Part shown: positions 1 through 5,994 of the stretch, in pieces | How the letters are laid out: each line of letters starts with the position of its first letter | Position numbering within the stretch: the stretch's first letter is position 1 | DNA from: an archaeon | GTDB lineage: Archaea > Thermoplasmatota > Thermoplasmata > Methanomassiliicoccales > Methanomethylophilaceae | Reading direction: 5' to 3' | Length of the DNA: 8,979 nt | Assembly (NCBI GenBank): GCA_024399225.1 | Contig: JAKSHV010000036.1 | Span: forward strand, 1 to 8,979 | Position numbers and translations under genes: made by a program | Notes under the pieces: generated by a model | What the model was told of the DNA's origin: nothing | What the model saw: only the letters and a program-made list of their open reading frames with translations | Database searches by the model: none

Positions 1-1181
1 CCACGGCAGGGTGCTCCGGTCTTGATCTGTCCGGTTCCCCATCCGACGGAAAGGTCTGCGATGGTGGTGTCCTCGGACTCTCCGGACCTGTGGGAGACGA
101 CGACCTTGTAGCCGTTCTTGTAGCTCATCTCCTGTGCATCCTGTGCCTCGGTGAGGGTTCCGATCTGGTTGACCTTGAGGAGGAGTGCGTTGGCTGCGTT
201 CTGCTCGATTCCCCTTGCGAGACGTTTGCTGTTGGTGACGAAGAGGTCGTCTCCGACGATCTGACAGTGTGCACCGACAGCCTTGGTGAATTCGGCGGTG
301 GTCTGGAAGTCGTTCTCCTGGAAGGGGTCCTCGATGGAGATCAGGGGGAAGGTCTTGACAAGGTCTGCGTAGTGGTCGAGGAGTTCTCCGCCGGTGAGGG
401 AGAGTCCGTCGACATCATACTTTCCGGTCTTCTCGTCGAAGAACTCGGAGGATGCACAGTCCATACCGAGGTAGATGTCCTTACCGGGGGTGTATCCGGC
501 GTCGGAGATAGCGGCCATGATGGTCTCCATTGCCTCTGCGACGGTGTTGAGAGGGGGTGCGAATCCTCCCTCGTCTCCGACGTTGATGGCTCCTGCGCCG
601 TATTTCTTCTTGAGGATGGACTTGAGAGATGCATAGGTCTCTGCCGCCATCTGGAGACACTCGGAGAAGGAGGATGCCCCTACGGGGAGGATCATGCATT
701 CCTGGATCTTGAGGTCGCCTCCGGCGTGCTTTCCGCCGTTGATGATGTTGTACATGGGGACGGGAAGGGTTACGTGGTCCTTTCCGACGTACTGGTAGAG
801 GGGCATTCCGCTGACCATTGCTCCGGCCCTTGCGACTGCGAAGGAGACGGCGGTGGTTGCATTTCCACCAAGGTTCTTCTTGTTGTCGGTTCCGTCGAGC
901 TCGTTCATGAGTGCATCGATTCCCTTCTGGTCGGTGGGGTCCATTCCGGTGATGGCCTTGGCGACGGTGGTGCGGACGTTCTCGACGGCCTTGGCGACTC
1001 CCTTTCCGGTGTACCTCTTTCCGCCGTCGCGGAGCTCGTGTGCCTCCCACATTCCGGTGGATGCACCGGAGGGTGCGATAGCGGATACCTGGTGACCGTT
1101 GACGGTGACGACCGCCTCTACGGTGGGGTTACCCCTGGAGTCCAGAACTTCTCTTGCCCATACTTTGTCAATAGTTGCCAT
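1..1181 (-). CDS. eno: Enolase (phosphopyruvate hydratase), C-terminus cut by window edge
   Basis: Catalyses the interconversion of 2-phosphoglycerate and phosphoenolpyruvate in cytoplasmic glycolysis/gluconeogenesis. The minus-strand reading gives 393 residues from MATIDKVWAREVLDSRGNPT without a stop; the family is about 430 residues, so roughly the last 35-40 are outside the window. Family hallmarks are all present: the SGASTG loop (about 38-43), NVGDEGGFAP, GMDCASSEF, the metal ligands in SIEDPF (E about 284) and GDDLF (D about 311), the catalytic lysine of LLLKVNQIGT (about 336), SHRSGE (about 363-368) and the substrate lysine of IKTGAP (about 387). The start at 1181 is preferred because GAGGA lies 6 nt upstream; an in-frame ATG at 1187 would leave no spacing. 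The upstream gene stops 2 nt before this start, so the two are probably co-transcribed. Identity is secure from motifs; the operon is inference. Confidence 0.98.
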   Translation of the reverse strand, partial: MATIDKVWAREVLDSRGNPTVEAVVTVNGHQVSAIAPSGASTGMWEAHELRDGGKRYTGKGVAKAVENVRTTVAKAITGMDPTDQKGIDALMNELDGTDNKKNLGGNATTAVSFAVARAGAMVSGMPLYQYVGKDHVTLPVPMYNIINGGKHAGGDLKIQECMILPVGASSFSECLQMAAETYASLKSILKKKYGAGAINVGDEGGFAPPLNTVAEAMETIMAAISDAGYTPGKDIYLGMDCASSEFFDEKTGKYDVDGLSLTGGELLDHYADLVKTFPLISIEDPFQENDFQTTAEFTKAVGAHCQIVGDDLFVTNSKRLARGIEQNAANALLLKVNQIGTLTEAQDAQEMSYKNGYKVVVSHRSGESEDTTIADLSVGWGTGQIKTGAPCR

Positions 1182-1183
1182 AT

Positions 1184-2107
1184 TCATTCCTCGTTGGTTT
1201 TGTACTCGGTCATCATTTCGGTGAGCAGCTTCCTGACGTTCTGCGTCAGGAGCTCGTCATCTACCGAGGTAAGTACTGTGAATGTAGTGTTTGTGCGCTT
1301 CTTCAGTGAAAGCATCTGTTTGATGGACCTCATGGTAAGATCCACTCCGCAGTGGTCGATGATGTTCTGAAGGTCTCCGATGGCAATAAGAGGGTACTTG
1401 TTGCTGGTGACGAACTTCTCCACCGCCTCGATCATGGTTCCCAGAGGATAGTTGGAACCTGACAGGGTGAACACCTCTGCCCCCTTGTCCAATCCGAACT
1501 GCTCCCTTGCCACCTTGGCCCTCACATGGGTCAGAAGCAGCATGTCGTATCCCGCATTGGCGAAGATCTGCATGACCTGGTGGATTATGATCGGACGACT
1601 TTCGAAGAACACGTAGGATTCTCCGAACATGATCCCCTTGCGGGTGAGCTCCACCTCGGGGTTGAGGGCCTCGTTCTCCTTGAAAAGTACGGGAGCCTCG
1701 TCCTTCTTCTCCTTGGGTATGAGCTGCTTTATGGATTCGGTGAGCTGACTCTCGGTGAACGGCCTGACGAGAGATGCCTTCAGGAACGGACAGTCGGTGG
1801 GAGCCACCTCGTAGATGGTCCTGACGACGAGGATACCCGGCCCTTCCTCGATCTTCTTCTTGCGTTCCTTCCTGCTCTCCTTCTCCTCCTCCACGGGGGT
1901 GACGGCAGTCATGAACCTCATTCCGTTTCCGTTCTCGACGGAAGTGTCGAGAATGACGATCTGGGGATTGTAACTCTTCATCTCCTCAAGAGCGTCGGCG
2001 ACGGTGGTGGACACCTTCTTTTCTATACCGAACTTATCAAGCATTCCGCAGAACATCTGCGTCATTGCGCTCCTGTCTTCGATGACCAGTGCTTTCACAA
2101 AAACCAC
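1184..2107 (-). CDS. Response-regulator receiver domain fused to DUF835
   Basis: 307 residues, predicted cytoplasmic. Residues about 4-130 resemble a CheY-like receiver: hydrophobic strand then acidic pair ED (10-11), phospho-acceptor candidate D54 in VILDTS, strand ILVVRT (92-97) and RPF at 115-117. The usual KPF lysine is arginine here, and a very charged insert (about 73-88, rich in E/K/R) sits before the fourth strand. Residues about 160-285 (GESYVF..., LLLTHVRAKVAREQFGL..., YPLIAIGDLQNIID...) match the archaeal DUF835 pattern, whose function is unknown. There is no DNA-binding domain, so the output is probably protein interaction rather than direct transcription control (inference). The start is GTG at 2107, about 26 nt from a TATA box centre; GTG at 2098 (giving MKALVIEDRS) is an alternative. 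Enolase follows after 2 nt. No histidine kinase is present in the window. Confidence 0.85.
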   Translation of the reverse strand: MVFVKALVIEDRSAMTQMFCGMLDKFGIEKKVSTTVADALEEMKSYNPQIVILDTSVENGNGMRFMTAVTPVEEEKESRKERKKKIEEGPGILVVRTIYEVAPTDCPFLKASLVRPFTESQLTESIKQLIPKEKKDEAPVLFKENEALNPEVELTRKGIMFGESYVFFESRPIIIHQVMQIFANAGYDMLLLTHVRAKVAREQFGLDKGAEVFTLSGSNYPLGTMIEAVEKFVTSNKYPLIAIGDLQNIIDHCGVDLTMRSIKQMLSLKKRTNTTFTVLTSVDDELLTQNVRKLLTEMMTEYKTNEE

Positions 2108-2113
2108 TGATGA

Positions 2114-2140
2114 GCACTATATATTTTTAATATAAAATAG
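2114..2140 (-). promoter_or_regulatory. TATA-type promoter of the receiver-DUF835/enolase unit
   Basis: The minus strand carries a long AT-rich stretch containing TTTTATAT (about 2137-2130) and a second box AATATATAG (about 2122-2114). The first box is centred near 2133-2134, about 26 bp upstream of the GTG at 2107, the spacing expected when an archaeal transcript begins at or next to the start codon. No clear Shine-Dalgarno precedes the GTG, which agrees with a leaderless mRNA. The second box would place the start inside the gene and is less likely to be used. Inferred from sequence and spacing only. Confidence 0.6.
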
Positions 2141-2265
2141 AAAGGAAAAGGTCCTGTCATTCAGACAGACCCAAGTTACACTAATAGTGTTAAAAACAAT
2201 TGTAGCGGGTGTCCGTCAAGCGGACGATCCCGCCGCAACCGGGCGCCTAAAAAGGCAAGAAGCAC
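2141..2265. other. Intergenic region with several inverted repeats
   Basis: Noncoding stretch between the L40e stop and the receiver-gene promoter. Besides the terminator-like hairpin at 2205-2233 it holds CTGTC-N5-GACAG (2154-2168), ACACT-N3-AGTGT (2178-2190), and a short GCC/GGC repeat around a five-T run on the minus strand (2245-2256). No tRNA, rRNA or coding sequence is apparent. It may be a 3' untranslated tail of L40e with tandem stem-loops, or a small RNA, but no dedicated promoter for an RNA is obvious. Confidence 0.45.
2192..2233 (-). terminator. Hairpin plus T-run terminator downstream of L40e
   Basis: Read on the minus strand, GCGGG (2233-2229) pairs with CCCGC (2209-2205) and an inner GTCCG/CGGAC stem (2225-2221 with 2215-2211) closes a 5-nt loop, with a small internal bulge. 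About 8 nt later a TTTTT run follows at 2196-2192. An additional TTTTT at 2253-2249 lies 12 nt past the L40e stop. Archaeal termination relies mainly on U-tracts, so both sites are plausible ends for the L40e transcript and would insulate it from the receiver-DUF835 gene. Confidence 0.6.
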
Positions 2266-2415
2266 TTACTGCTTCCTGCTCTCTTTTGCCTTGGGCCTAA
2301 GGTTGCTGTATCCGCATTTGCGGCACTTGGTTGCTTTCGGGGGGTTCGTTGCATAGCAGTTCATGCAAACGGACTTGTCAAGCAGCCTAGCTTCTGCCTC
2401 TTTGAAACGGGCCAT
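2266..2415 (-). CDS. rpl40e: 50S ribosomal protein L40e
   Basis: A 49-residue protein beginning [14 protein letters not shown] and ending KESRKQ, with TAA stop. It is a zinc-ribbon protein of the archaeal/eukaryotic large ribosomal subunit. Four cysteines form two CxxC knuckles (C17/C20 and C31/C34), the rest is strongly basic, and the length equals the usual archaeal L40e of about 50 residues. GAGGA (2427-2423) lies 7 nt upstream of the ATG at 2415, which fixes the start. It has its own TATA box upstream and terminator-like signals downstream, so it is probably monocistronic. It is the only gene here with a TAA stop. Identification is from the motif pattern, size and composition. Confidence 0.95.
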   Translation of the reverse strand: MARFKEAEARLLDKSVCMNCYATNPPKATKCRKCGYSNLRPKAKESRKQ

Positions 2416-2446
2416 TTGTTATTCCTCTGCTCGACCAATAGTCCGC

Positions 2447-2457
2447 TACTATAAAAG
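2447..2457 (-). promoter_or_regulatory. TATA box for L40e
   Basis: On the minus strand CTTTTATAGTA lies about 40 nt upstream of the L40e ATG, centred near 2452-2453. A start about 26 nt downstream would fall around 2426, giving a very short leader that begins at or just before the GAGGA Shine-Dalgarno. The box sits in the 65-bp gap after the TIM-barrel gene, supporting independent transcription of L40e. Confidence 0.55.
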
Positions 2458-2480
2458 ACTTCTATCGCAAAAGAAGGGAA

Positions 2481-3440
2481 TCAGTCGAACAGTTTTCTCT
2501 GCTGGATAATATCCTCGTAACGTTTTCCAGACAAAGATCCGAAAAGTTCGTGTGTCAGATAGTCGGGTTTGACCGCATCGACTATCTCGTTGACCCTCTT
2601 GGAACTGTAGGGACGGTGCTGATCTATGTTTCCGGCATGCTTGTATGCCTTCTGCATATAGGCATCGAAATCACCCTCTGGGTCATATGACTCCGGGATG
2701 AAAGTGTGCCTGTATTCCGCAGTGGTGCTGAGCTGAAGATGCATGGTTCCGATACGGTCCTTCATGTCCTGCGGATAACCGTCAACGACCTTCAGGACCT
2801 CGTCGATGGCGCTGTCCTCGTCGTAGGCCCCCTCACAGCTGTTCATGAGATGTCCGGTGTCCAGGGTGAATCCCCAGTTATCGAACTCCAGCTTGTCTTC
2901 CATCAGCCTCCATTCCGCGGGGGATCTCAGGAGAAGTCCTTCCCACCACAGGTTCTCGAAGGCGATCTTGAACGGAGGTTCCCCGTCAGGATACTGGGAC
3001 ACCGCACGGTTGACCATTTCTATGAAATCGGAAAGCACCTTCATTCCATCATCACGGTGCTTCCTCTCCAGGACCTGCCTCATATCGGTGTTCGAGGCGT
3101 GGAGAACACCGTATGCAGGATTGAGGACTGAAGCGTAGTCGATGGACAGCTTCAGGTTGTCGACCATCTCCTCGCGGGTGTGGCCGAGATAGAAATATCT
3201 GATGTCACCCACGTCACCGCCGTAGTTCCTGCCTTCCCAGGCGCTGTGCCAGTCTAGGGCATAGGGAAGGTGGACGGAGGTGACCGCGGGGACCTTGTAA
3301 TACGATACATCGACAGGTTCGAAGAGTGTGAACAGTTCCAGACCCTCGATGCCCATGGCAGCGAGTTTCTGCACCGCATCCCCCTCTCCGGGGATGTCCT
3401 CGAACTTCTCGAATACGGACCAGCTTGTGAGATGCTTCAT
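2481..3440 (-). CDS. TIM-barrel sugar phosphate isomerase/epimerase-like protein
   Basis: 319 residues, soluble, with no signal peptide. The pattern fits the xylose isomerase-like / AP endonuclease family 2 TIM-barrel superfamily, which uses metal-binding His/Glu/Asp at strand ends: SVHLP (H57), GVLHAS (H114), AFENLWW (E162), TLDTGH (D194, H197), TMHLQLS (H234) and THELFG (H297, E298). These make a complete candidate metal site. The substrate cannot be read from sequence; the superfamily includes sugar isomerases, epimerases and endonuclease IV, and the general sugar phosphate isomerase/epimerase label is the safest. Its ATG overlaps the stop of the DUF4443 gene (TGATG) and it has no good Shine-Dalgarno, implying translational coupling. 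Acidic and aromatic-rich overall. Superfamily call strong, specific reaction unknown. Confidence 0.8.
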   Translation of the reverse strand: MKHLTSWSVFEKFEDIPGEGDAVQKLAAMGIEGLELFTLFEPVDVSYYKVPAVTSVHLPYALDWHSAWEGRNYGGDVGDIRYFYLGHTREEMVDNLKLSIDYASVLNPAYGVLHASNTDMRQVLERKHRDDGMKVLSDFIEMVNRAVSQYPDGEPPFKIAFENLWWEGLLLRSPAEWRLMEDKLEFDNWGFTLDTGHLMNSCEGAYDEDSAIDEVLKVVDGYPQDMKDRIGTMHLQLSTTAEYRHTFIPESYDPEGDFDAYMQKAYKHAGNIDQHRPYSSKRVNEIVDAVKPDYLTHELFGSLSGKRYEDIIQQRKLFD

Positions 3441-4024
3441 CAGATGAGCTCGAATGCTGCGTTGAGTCCCGCCTCGATGGCGATGATCTTGCTGCTTCCG
3501 CTTCCGACGATGAGTGCGTCATCCTCGGTGATTCCGCTTTCCTTACGGATCTTGTATGCGAGCTCAGGGGTCTGCTCGTCCATGTTCCAGTCCGGAGGGA
3601 TCATGAGCTTTCCGTCGCGGATGACGATGGTGGTGCATCCGTCGGCCCCTGCCTTGATTCCTGCATCCCTCTGCTCCATTCCGTTGACGATCTTCTGGGC
3701 GACGCCGTAGACGATTACACCCTGGGAGAATTCACCCTTGACGGAGTCGCCGAGGTTGACATCGATGAGCCTGATGGGGATCTGGTCGAGGAAGGTGAGA
3801 CCTGCCTTGGTAATGGAGATTCCAGTCTGTTTGATGCAGACGAAGTTCCAGTCGCGGAACTTCTCGAGAATACGGCGCATGCTTCCCTCTCCGACGCCGA
3901 CGAGCTCTGCGAGCTTCTTGCGTCCGAGCCTCTTTCCGTCTGCCAGAAGGTAAAGTGAGTAGTAAACGTCCGCATCGGTGAAACGGAACATAGGTCCGAA
4001 AGCGGGAATATCCATAATTTTCAT
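3440..4024 (-). CDS. DUF4443 family winged-helix regulator
   Basis: 194 residues. The N-terminal part (about 7-75) looks like a winged helix-turn-helix: FGPMFRFTDADVYYSLYLL, then GRKKLAELVGVGEGSMRRIL and LTFLDQ after a wing-like segment. The C-terminal part has the archaeal DUF4443 signature NGMEQRDAGIKAGADGCTTIVIRDGKLMIPPD (about 113-144) and a closing DDALIVGSGSSK...AGLNAAFELI segment that may bind a small ligand (inference). Family members are predicted archaeal transcription regulators of unknown target. GAGG lies 7 nt before the ATG at 4024, favouring it over the in-frame ATG at 4015. It is the first gene of a coupled pair with the TIM-barrel protein, so that gene or its substrate is the natural candidate for its regulon. 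It diverges from the XRE-CBS gene. Confidence 0.82.
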   Translation of the reverse strand: MKIMDIPAFGPMFRFTDADVYYSLYLLADGKRLGRKKLAELVGVGEGSMRRILEKFRDWNFVCIKQTGISITKAGLTFLDQIPIRLIDVNLGDSVKGEFSQGVIVYGVAQKIVNGMEQRDAGIKAGADGCTTIVIRDGKLMIPPDWNMDEQTPELAYKIRKESGITEDDALIVGSGSSKIIAIEAGLNAAFELI

Positions 4025-4160
4025 AATTGCGCCTCTTTTTCTTTTTGCATGGATTCCCTGCGGATCAGACGGATTCGTACGACCAGACCGTCATATCCCT
4101 CCATAACGGGATCATTTTTCGAAAGACGATTTGGCAGTATTCCATTCATCCATCCAATGG

Positions 4161-4190
4161 GGAGAATGCATTGGATAATTGGCATTCTCC
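4161..4190. repeat. Perfect 9-bp inverted repeat, candidate operator
   Basis: GGAGAATGC (4161-4169) and GCATTCTCC (4182-4190) are exact reverse complements separated by 12 bp. The half-site centres are 21 bp apart, two helical turns, which suits a dimeric or tetrameric regulator binding one face of the DNA. It lies about 24 bp upstream of the TATA box of the XRE-CBS gene, with no gene 3' end nearby, so an operator is more likely than a terminator. The XRE-CBS protein itself or the DUF4443 protein are the obvious candidate binders (inference). Confidence 0.6.
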
Positions 4191-4213
4191 TTAATAAACG
4201 AGAGCCATCTCAA

Positions 4214-4224
4214 TATTCATATAG
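4214..4224 (+). promoter_or_regulatory. TATA box of the XRE-CBS gene (leaderless start)
   Basis: TATTCATATAG is centred near 4219-4220, about 26 bp before the ATG at 4246, so transcription should begin at the start codon. The sequence before the ATG is AT-rich with no Shine-Dalgarno, in agreement with a leaderless mRNA. Confidence 0.6.
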
Positions 4225-4245
4225 GAATAGAAAAATCACATTCAC

Positions 4246-4809
4246 ATGAAGTTCCCTCCGGCCACCGACATCCGCAGAATGAGGAAAGCACTCGACATCA
4301 CACAGACCGATCTCGCAAGGGAATCGGGGGTCAGCCAGAGTACCATCGCAAAAATCGAGAGGGACAGGATCTCCGCAAGCTATGATACCGTCGTAAAACT
4401 GTTCGAAACCCTCAACGAGATGGCGAAAGGAGAGAGACGCGACCTTACCGCCTCGGATGTAGCATCCAAGGACATCATCAGTGTGCAGAGTTCTGACAAA
4501 GTTCGTGTTGCGTCGGAGCTCATGAGGACCGCTGGAATTTCTCAGTTACCCGTCCTCAGAGGGGATGTCCCCGTCGGAAGCATCTCCGAGAAGATCATCT
4601 TCGACAGGATCAGGGCAGGAAAGACCATGGAGGAACTGAAGGATGCGCCCATCTCCCTTATTATGGAGGAGTCCTACCCCGTCGTCACCGAGACCACCCC
4701 CATTTCTTCCATCACCGCGATGATGAGCGACTGCAACGCAGTGCTCGTGGCAAAGAAGGGAAAACTCATCGGTATGATAACCAAGGCGGATATCCTCAAG
4801 CTGATTTGA
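4246..4809 (+). CDS. XRE-type HTH regulator with paired CBS domains
   Basis: 187 residues. Residues about 8-60 form a Cro/C1-type helix-turn-helix (IRRMRKALDITQTDLARESGVSQSTIAKIER pattern, recognition helix near 29-40). Two CBS motifs follow: about 71-122 (VASKDIISVQSSDKV... GISQLPVL... VGSISEKII) and about 134-187 (ISLIMEESYPVVTETTPISS... AVLVAKKGKLIGMITKADIL). CBS pairs usually bind adenine nucleotides or related ligands, so this is probably a ligand-responsive repressor or activator; it matches the archaeal group of predicted regulators with C-terminal CBS domains. The target is not known. A palindrome and TATA box lie directly upstream, so autoregulation is plausible. Its last 14 bp overlap the 3' end of the converging RNase Z gene within a hairpin. 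Domain calls are firm; ligand and regulon are not. Confidence 0.93.
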   Translation: MKFPPATDIRRMRKALDITQTDLARESGVSQSTIAKIERDRISASYDTVVKLFETLNEMAKGERRDLTASDVASKDIISVQSSDKVRVASELMRTAGISQLPVLRGDVPVGSISEKIIFDRIRAGKTMEELKDAPISLIMEESYPVVTETTPISSITAMMSDCNAVLVAKKGKLIGMITKADILKLI

Positions 4810-4819
4810 GGCCTTTTTT
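4794..4819 (+). terminator. Intrinsic-type terminator overlapping the convergent stop codons
   Basis: CCTCAA (4794-4799) pairs perfectly with TTGAGG (4806-4811) around a 6-nt loop and is followed after CC by TTTTTT (4814-4819). The stem contains the stop codons of both converging genes (minus-strand TGA at 4798-4796 and plus-strand TGA at 4807-4809). The T-run is placed to end the XRE-CBS transcript. There is no T-run on the other side, so it does not look like an equivalent terminator for RNase Z. Confidence 0.7.
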
Positions 4820-5704
4820 GGTTATCGTGTAAAAATCAAAGTCAGAGGGGGCGATCGTGTTTTCGAACACGGTTTTTGCCTCCTCGACCAATACCTTGCG
4901 GTCCTTGTAACGGTTACTTATGTGAACAAGGACCAAATCCTTCACCTCGGCTTCCTTGGCGGTCTCCGCTGCGGAGACATCGGTGCTGTGGAAGTGCGCA
5001 TCGGCGAGTTCGGACTCGCTTGACATATAGGTCGATTCATGTATCAGGACATCCACGCCTTTGACCGCATCTAGAACTGTCTGGCACTTCATCGTGTCAC
5101 CGGTGTAGGCGATGGCCTGACCGGGTTTCGTGGGAGCAGTTATGTCTGCGAGTGTGACCCCGTTGACGGTCTCTCCGTTCTCCAGTTCCGTGAATGCCTT
5201 TCCTCTGATTCCGAGTTCGCGTGCCTTGATCTTGTCGATCTTTCCACGTATGTCGGGTTCACGGACAACATATCCCTGGGACAGGATACCGTGCTTCGTC
5301 TCGAACACTGTGACCTTCAGGTCCCCTACCTCGACGACATCACCAGGTGAGACGTCACGGACATCGAGCTCGTACTCGATCTCCCCCTCGCATACGTTCA
5401 TGCAGGTTTCAAGGGCATCCTTCAGTCCCTTGGGTCCGCAGACTATGACTGGATCGGTCCTTCCCGACATCCCCATGGTCTGGAGAAGTCCGGGAAGTCC
5501 GTAGAAATGGTCGCCGTGAAGATGCGTGATGAAGATTGCACGGATCTTCATGAATGAAAAGCGGGAGATCATCAGCTGACGCTGGGAACCTTCACCGCAA
5601 TCGAAAAGGATGATGTCCGACCCCCTGCGTGCCGCCACACAGGGCAGAGCGCGTTCCCTGGAAGGTACGCTTGCACCGGTGCCGAGGAAGAGGAGGTCGA
5701 ACAT
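4796..5704 (-). CDS. rnz: Ribonuclease Z (tRNA 3'-processing endonuclease)
   Basis: 302 residues, the usual short-form tRNase Z length. It is a metallo-beta-lactamase-fold enzyme that cuts precursor tRNAs after the discriminator base so that CCA can be added. It starts MFDLLFLGTGASVPS; the zinc motif THLHGDH gives H61, H63, D65, H66; further ligands are H138 (ETKHG), D203 (YTGDT) and H261 (LVHIS), and AHFHST (about 236-241) is the conserved catalytic-region histidine motif. The segment about 150-180 (IRGKIDKIKARELGIRGKAFTELENGETV) corresponds to the flexible tRNA-binding arm. All key residues are intact. The ATG lies 9 nt after the stop of the small Cys/His protein gene with only a weak Shine-Dalgarno, so the pair is likely one operon. 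Its 3' end overlaps the XRE-CBS gene by 14 bp. Confidence 0.97.
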   Translation of the reverse strand: MFDLLFLGTGASVPSRERALPCVAARRGSDIILFDCGEGSQRQLMISRFSFMKIRAIFITHLHGDHFYGLPGLLQTMGMSGRTDPVIVCGPKGLKDALETCMNVCEGEIEYELDVRDVSPGDVVEVGDLKVTVFETKHGILSQGYVVREPDIRGKIDKIKARELGIRGKAFTELENGETVNGVTLADITAPTKPGQAIAYTGDTMKCQTVLDAVKGVDVLIHESTYMSSESELADAHFHSTDVSAAETAKEAEVKDLVLVHISNRYKDRKVLVEEAKTVFENTIAPSDFDFYTITKKGLKSA

Positions 5705-5713
5705 TTTCAGGAC

Positions 5714-5932
5714 TCAGTCGTAGACTGCGTCGATGGACCTTGCGGTCTTGGTCTCTTTCTTGTACTGTTTGTAGTGCTCTTTGCAGAGGTGTGCGTTGTG
5801 GGTGATCTCGCCCTTGAAGACGAGGCTGCACTTTGCGAGCTGTTTGAGGTTGAGGGACCTCTCTGCCTCGCATTCGCATCCCTTTACATCGCAAACACTG
5901 GTCTTAGGGCCGTGGCCTGCTGTGCTAGACAT
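5714..5932 (-). CDS. Small Cys/His-rich probable zinc protein
   Basis: 72 residues, no recognised name. C14, C19, C21 and C35 followed by H45, H48, C50 and H53 (the latter in HLCKEHYKQYKK) suggest a compact zinc-binding fold; the C-terminal half is basic and lysine/tyrosine rich, which would suit nucleic-acid or ribosome binding (inference). I recall similar short archaeal proteins with an LCK-x-HYK-x-YKK tail, without an established function. It stops 9 nt before the RNase Z start, so the two are probably co-transcribed, which hints at a role near tRNA or RNA metabolism. The ATG at 5932 has no Shine-Dalgarno but lies about 26 nt from a TATA box centre, supporting this start and a leaderless mRNA. 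Coding status is supported by cysteine patterning, promoter and spacing. Confidence 0.85.
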   Translation of the reverse strand: MSSTAGHGPKTSVCDVKGCECEAERSLNLKQLAKCSLVFKGEITHNAHLCKEHYKQYKKETKTARSIDAVYD

Positions 5933-5954
5933 AGTTTTCGTATAGTCCTATGGC

Positions 5955-5963
5955 TGATATAAG
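5955..5963 (-). promoter_or_regulatory. TATA box of the small protein/RNase Z unit (leaderless start)
   Basis: On the minus strand TCTTATATC is centred near 5959, about 26-27 bp before the ATG at 5932, and no Shine-Dalgarno intervenes. A T-rich stretch on the same strand (about 5988-5975, containing TTTGTTTTT) just after the ArsR-type gene stop at 5995 may end that upstream transcript, leaving this promoter to drive the downstream pair. Confidence 0.55.
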
Positions 5964-5994
5964 ACTGTCGTAGCCCAAAAACAAAGAGCCAGAC

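Larger units (their letters stand above)
4025..4245. other. Divergent regulatory gap between DUF4443 and XRE-CBS genes
   Basis: A 221-bp noncoding region between two divergently transcribed regulator genes. It holds the 9-bp inverted repeat at 4161-4190, smaller nested repeats (CCATT 4142-4146 with AATGG 4156-4160; CCAAT 4154-4158 with ATTGG 4170-4174) and a good plus-strand TATA box near 4220. For the minus-strand gene only a weak TATA-like patch (about 4090-4098) is seen. A 66-codon plus-strand open frame at 4049-4249 has no support as a gene. Confidence 0.6.

Noticed and set aside
481..1050. A 189-codon minus-strand frame, Arg/His-rich
   Set aside because: It is a frame-shifted reading of enolase on the same strand and has the composition expected of such a shadow.
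90..1370. A 426-codon plus-strand open frame opposite enolase
   Set aside because: It is antisense to a clear enolase with all catalytic motifs and has a low-complexity Gly/Val/Asp/Leu/Ser/Cys composition typical of the complement of a codon-biased gene.
2154..2233. A possible tRNA or CRISPR-like repeat in the L40e-receiver gap
   Set aside because: The stem-loops do not form a cloverleaf, there is no CCA/T-loop signature, and no unit is repeated with regular spacers.
4049..4249. A 66-codon plus-strand frame in the divergent gap
   Set aside because: No Shine-Dalgarno or promoter at the right distance, unremarkable composition, and it overlaps the operator-like repeats and the TATA box of the next gene.
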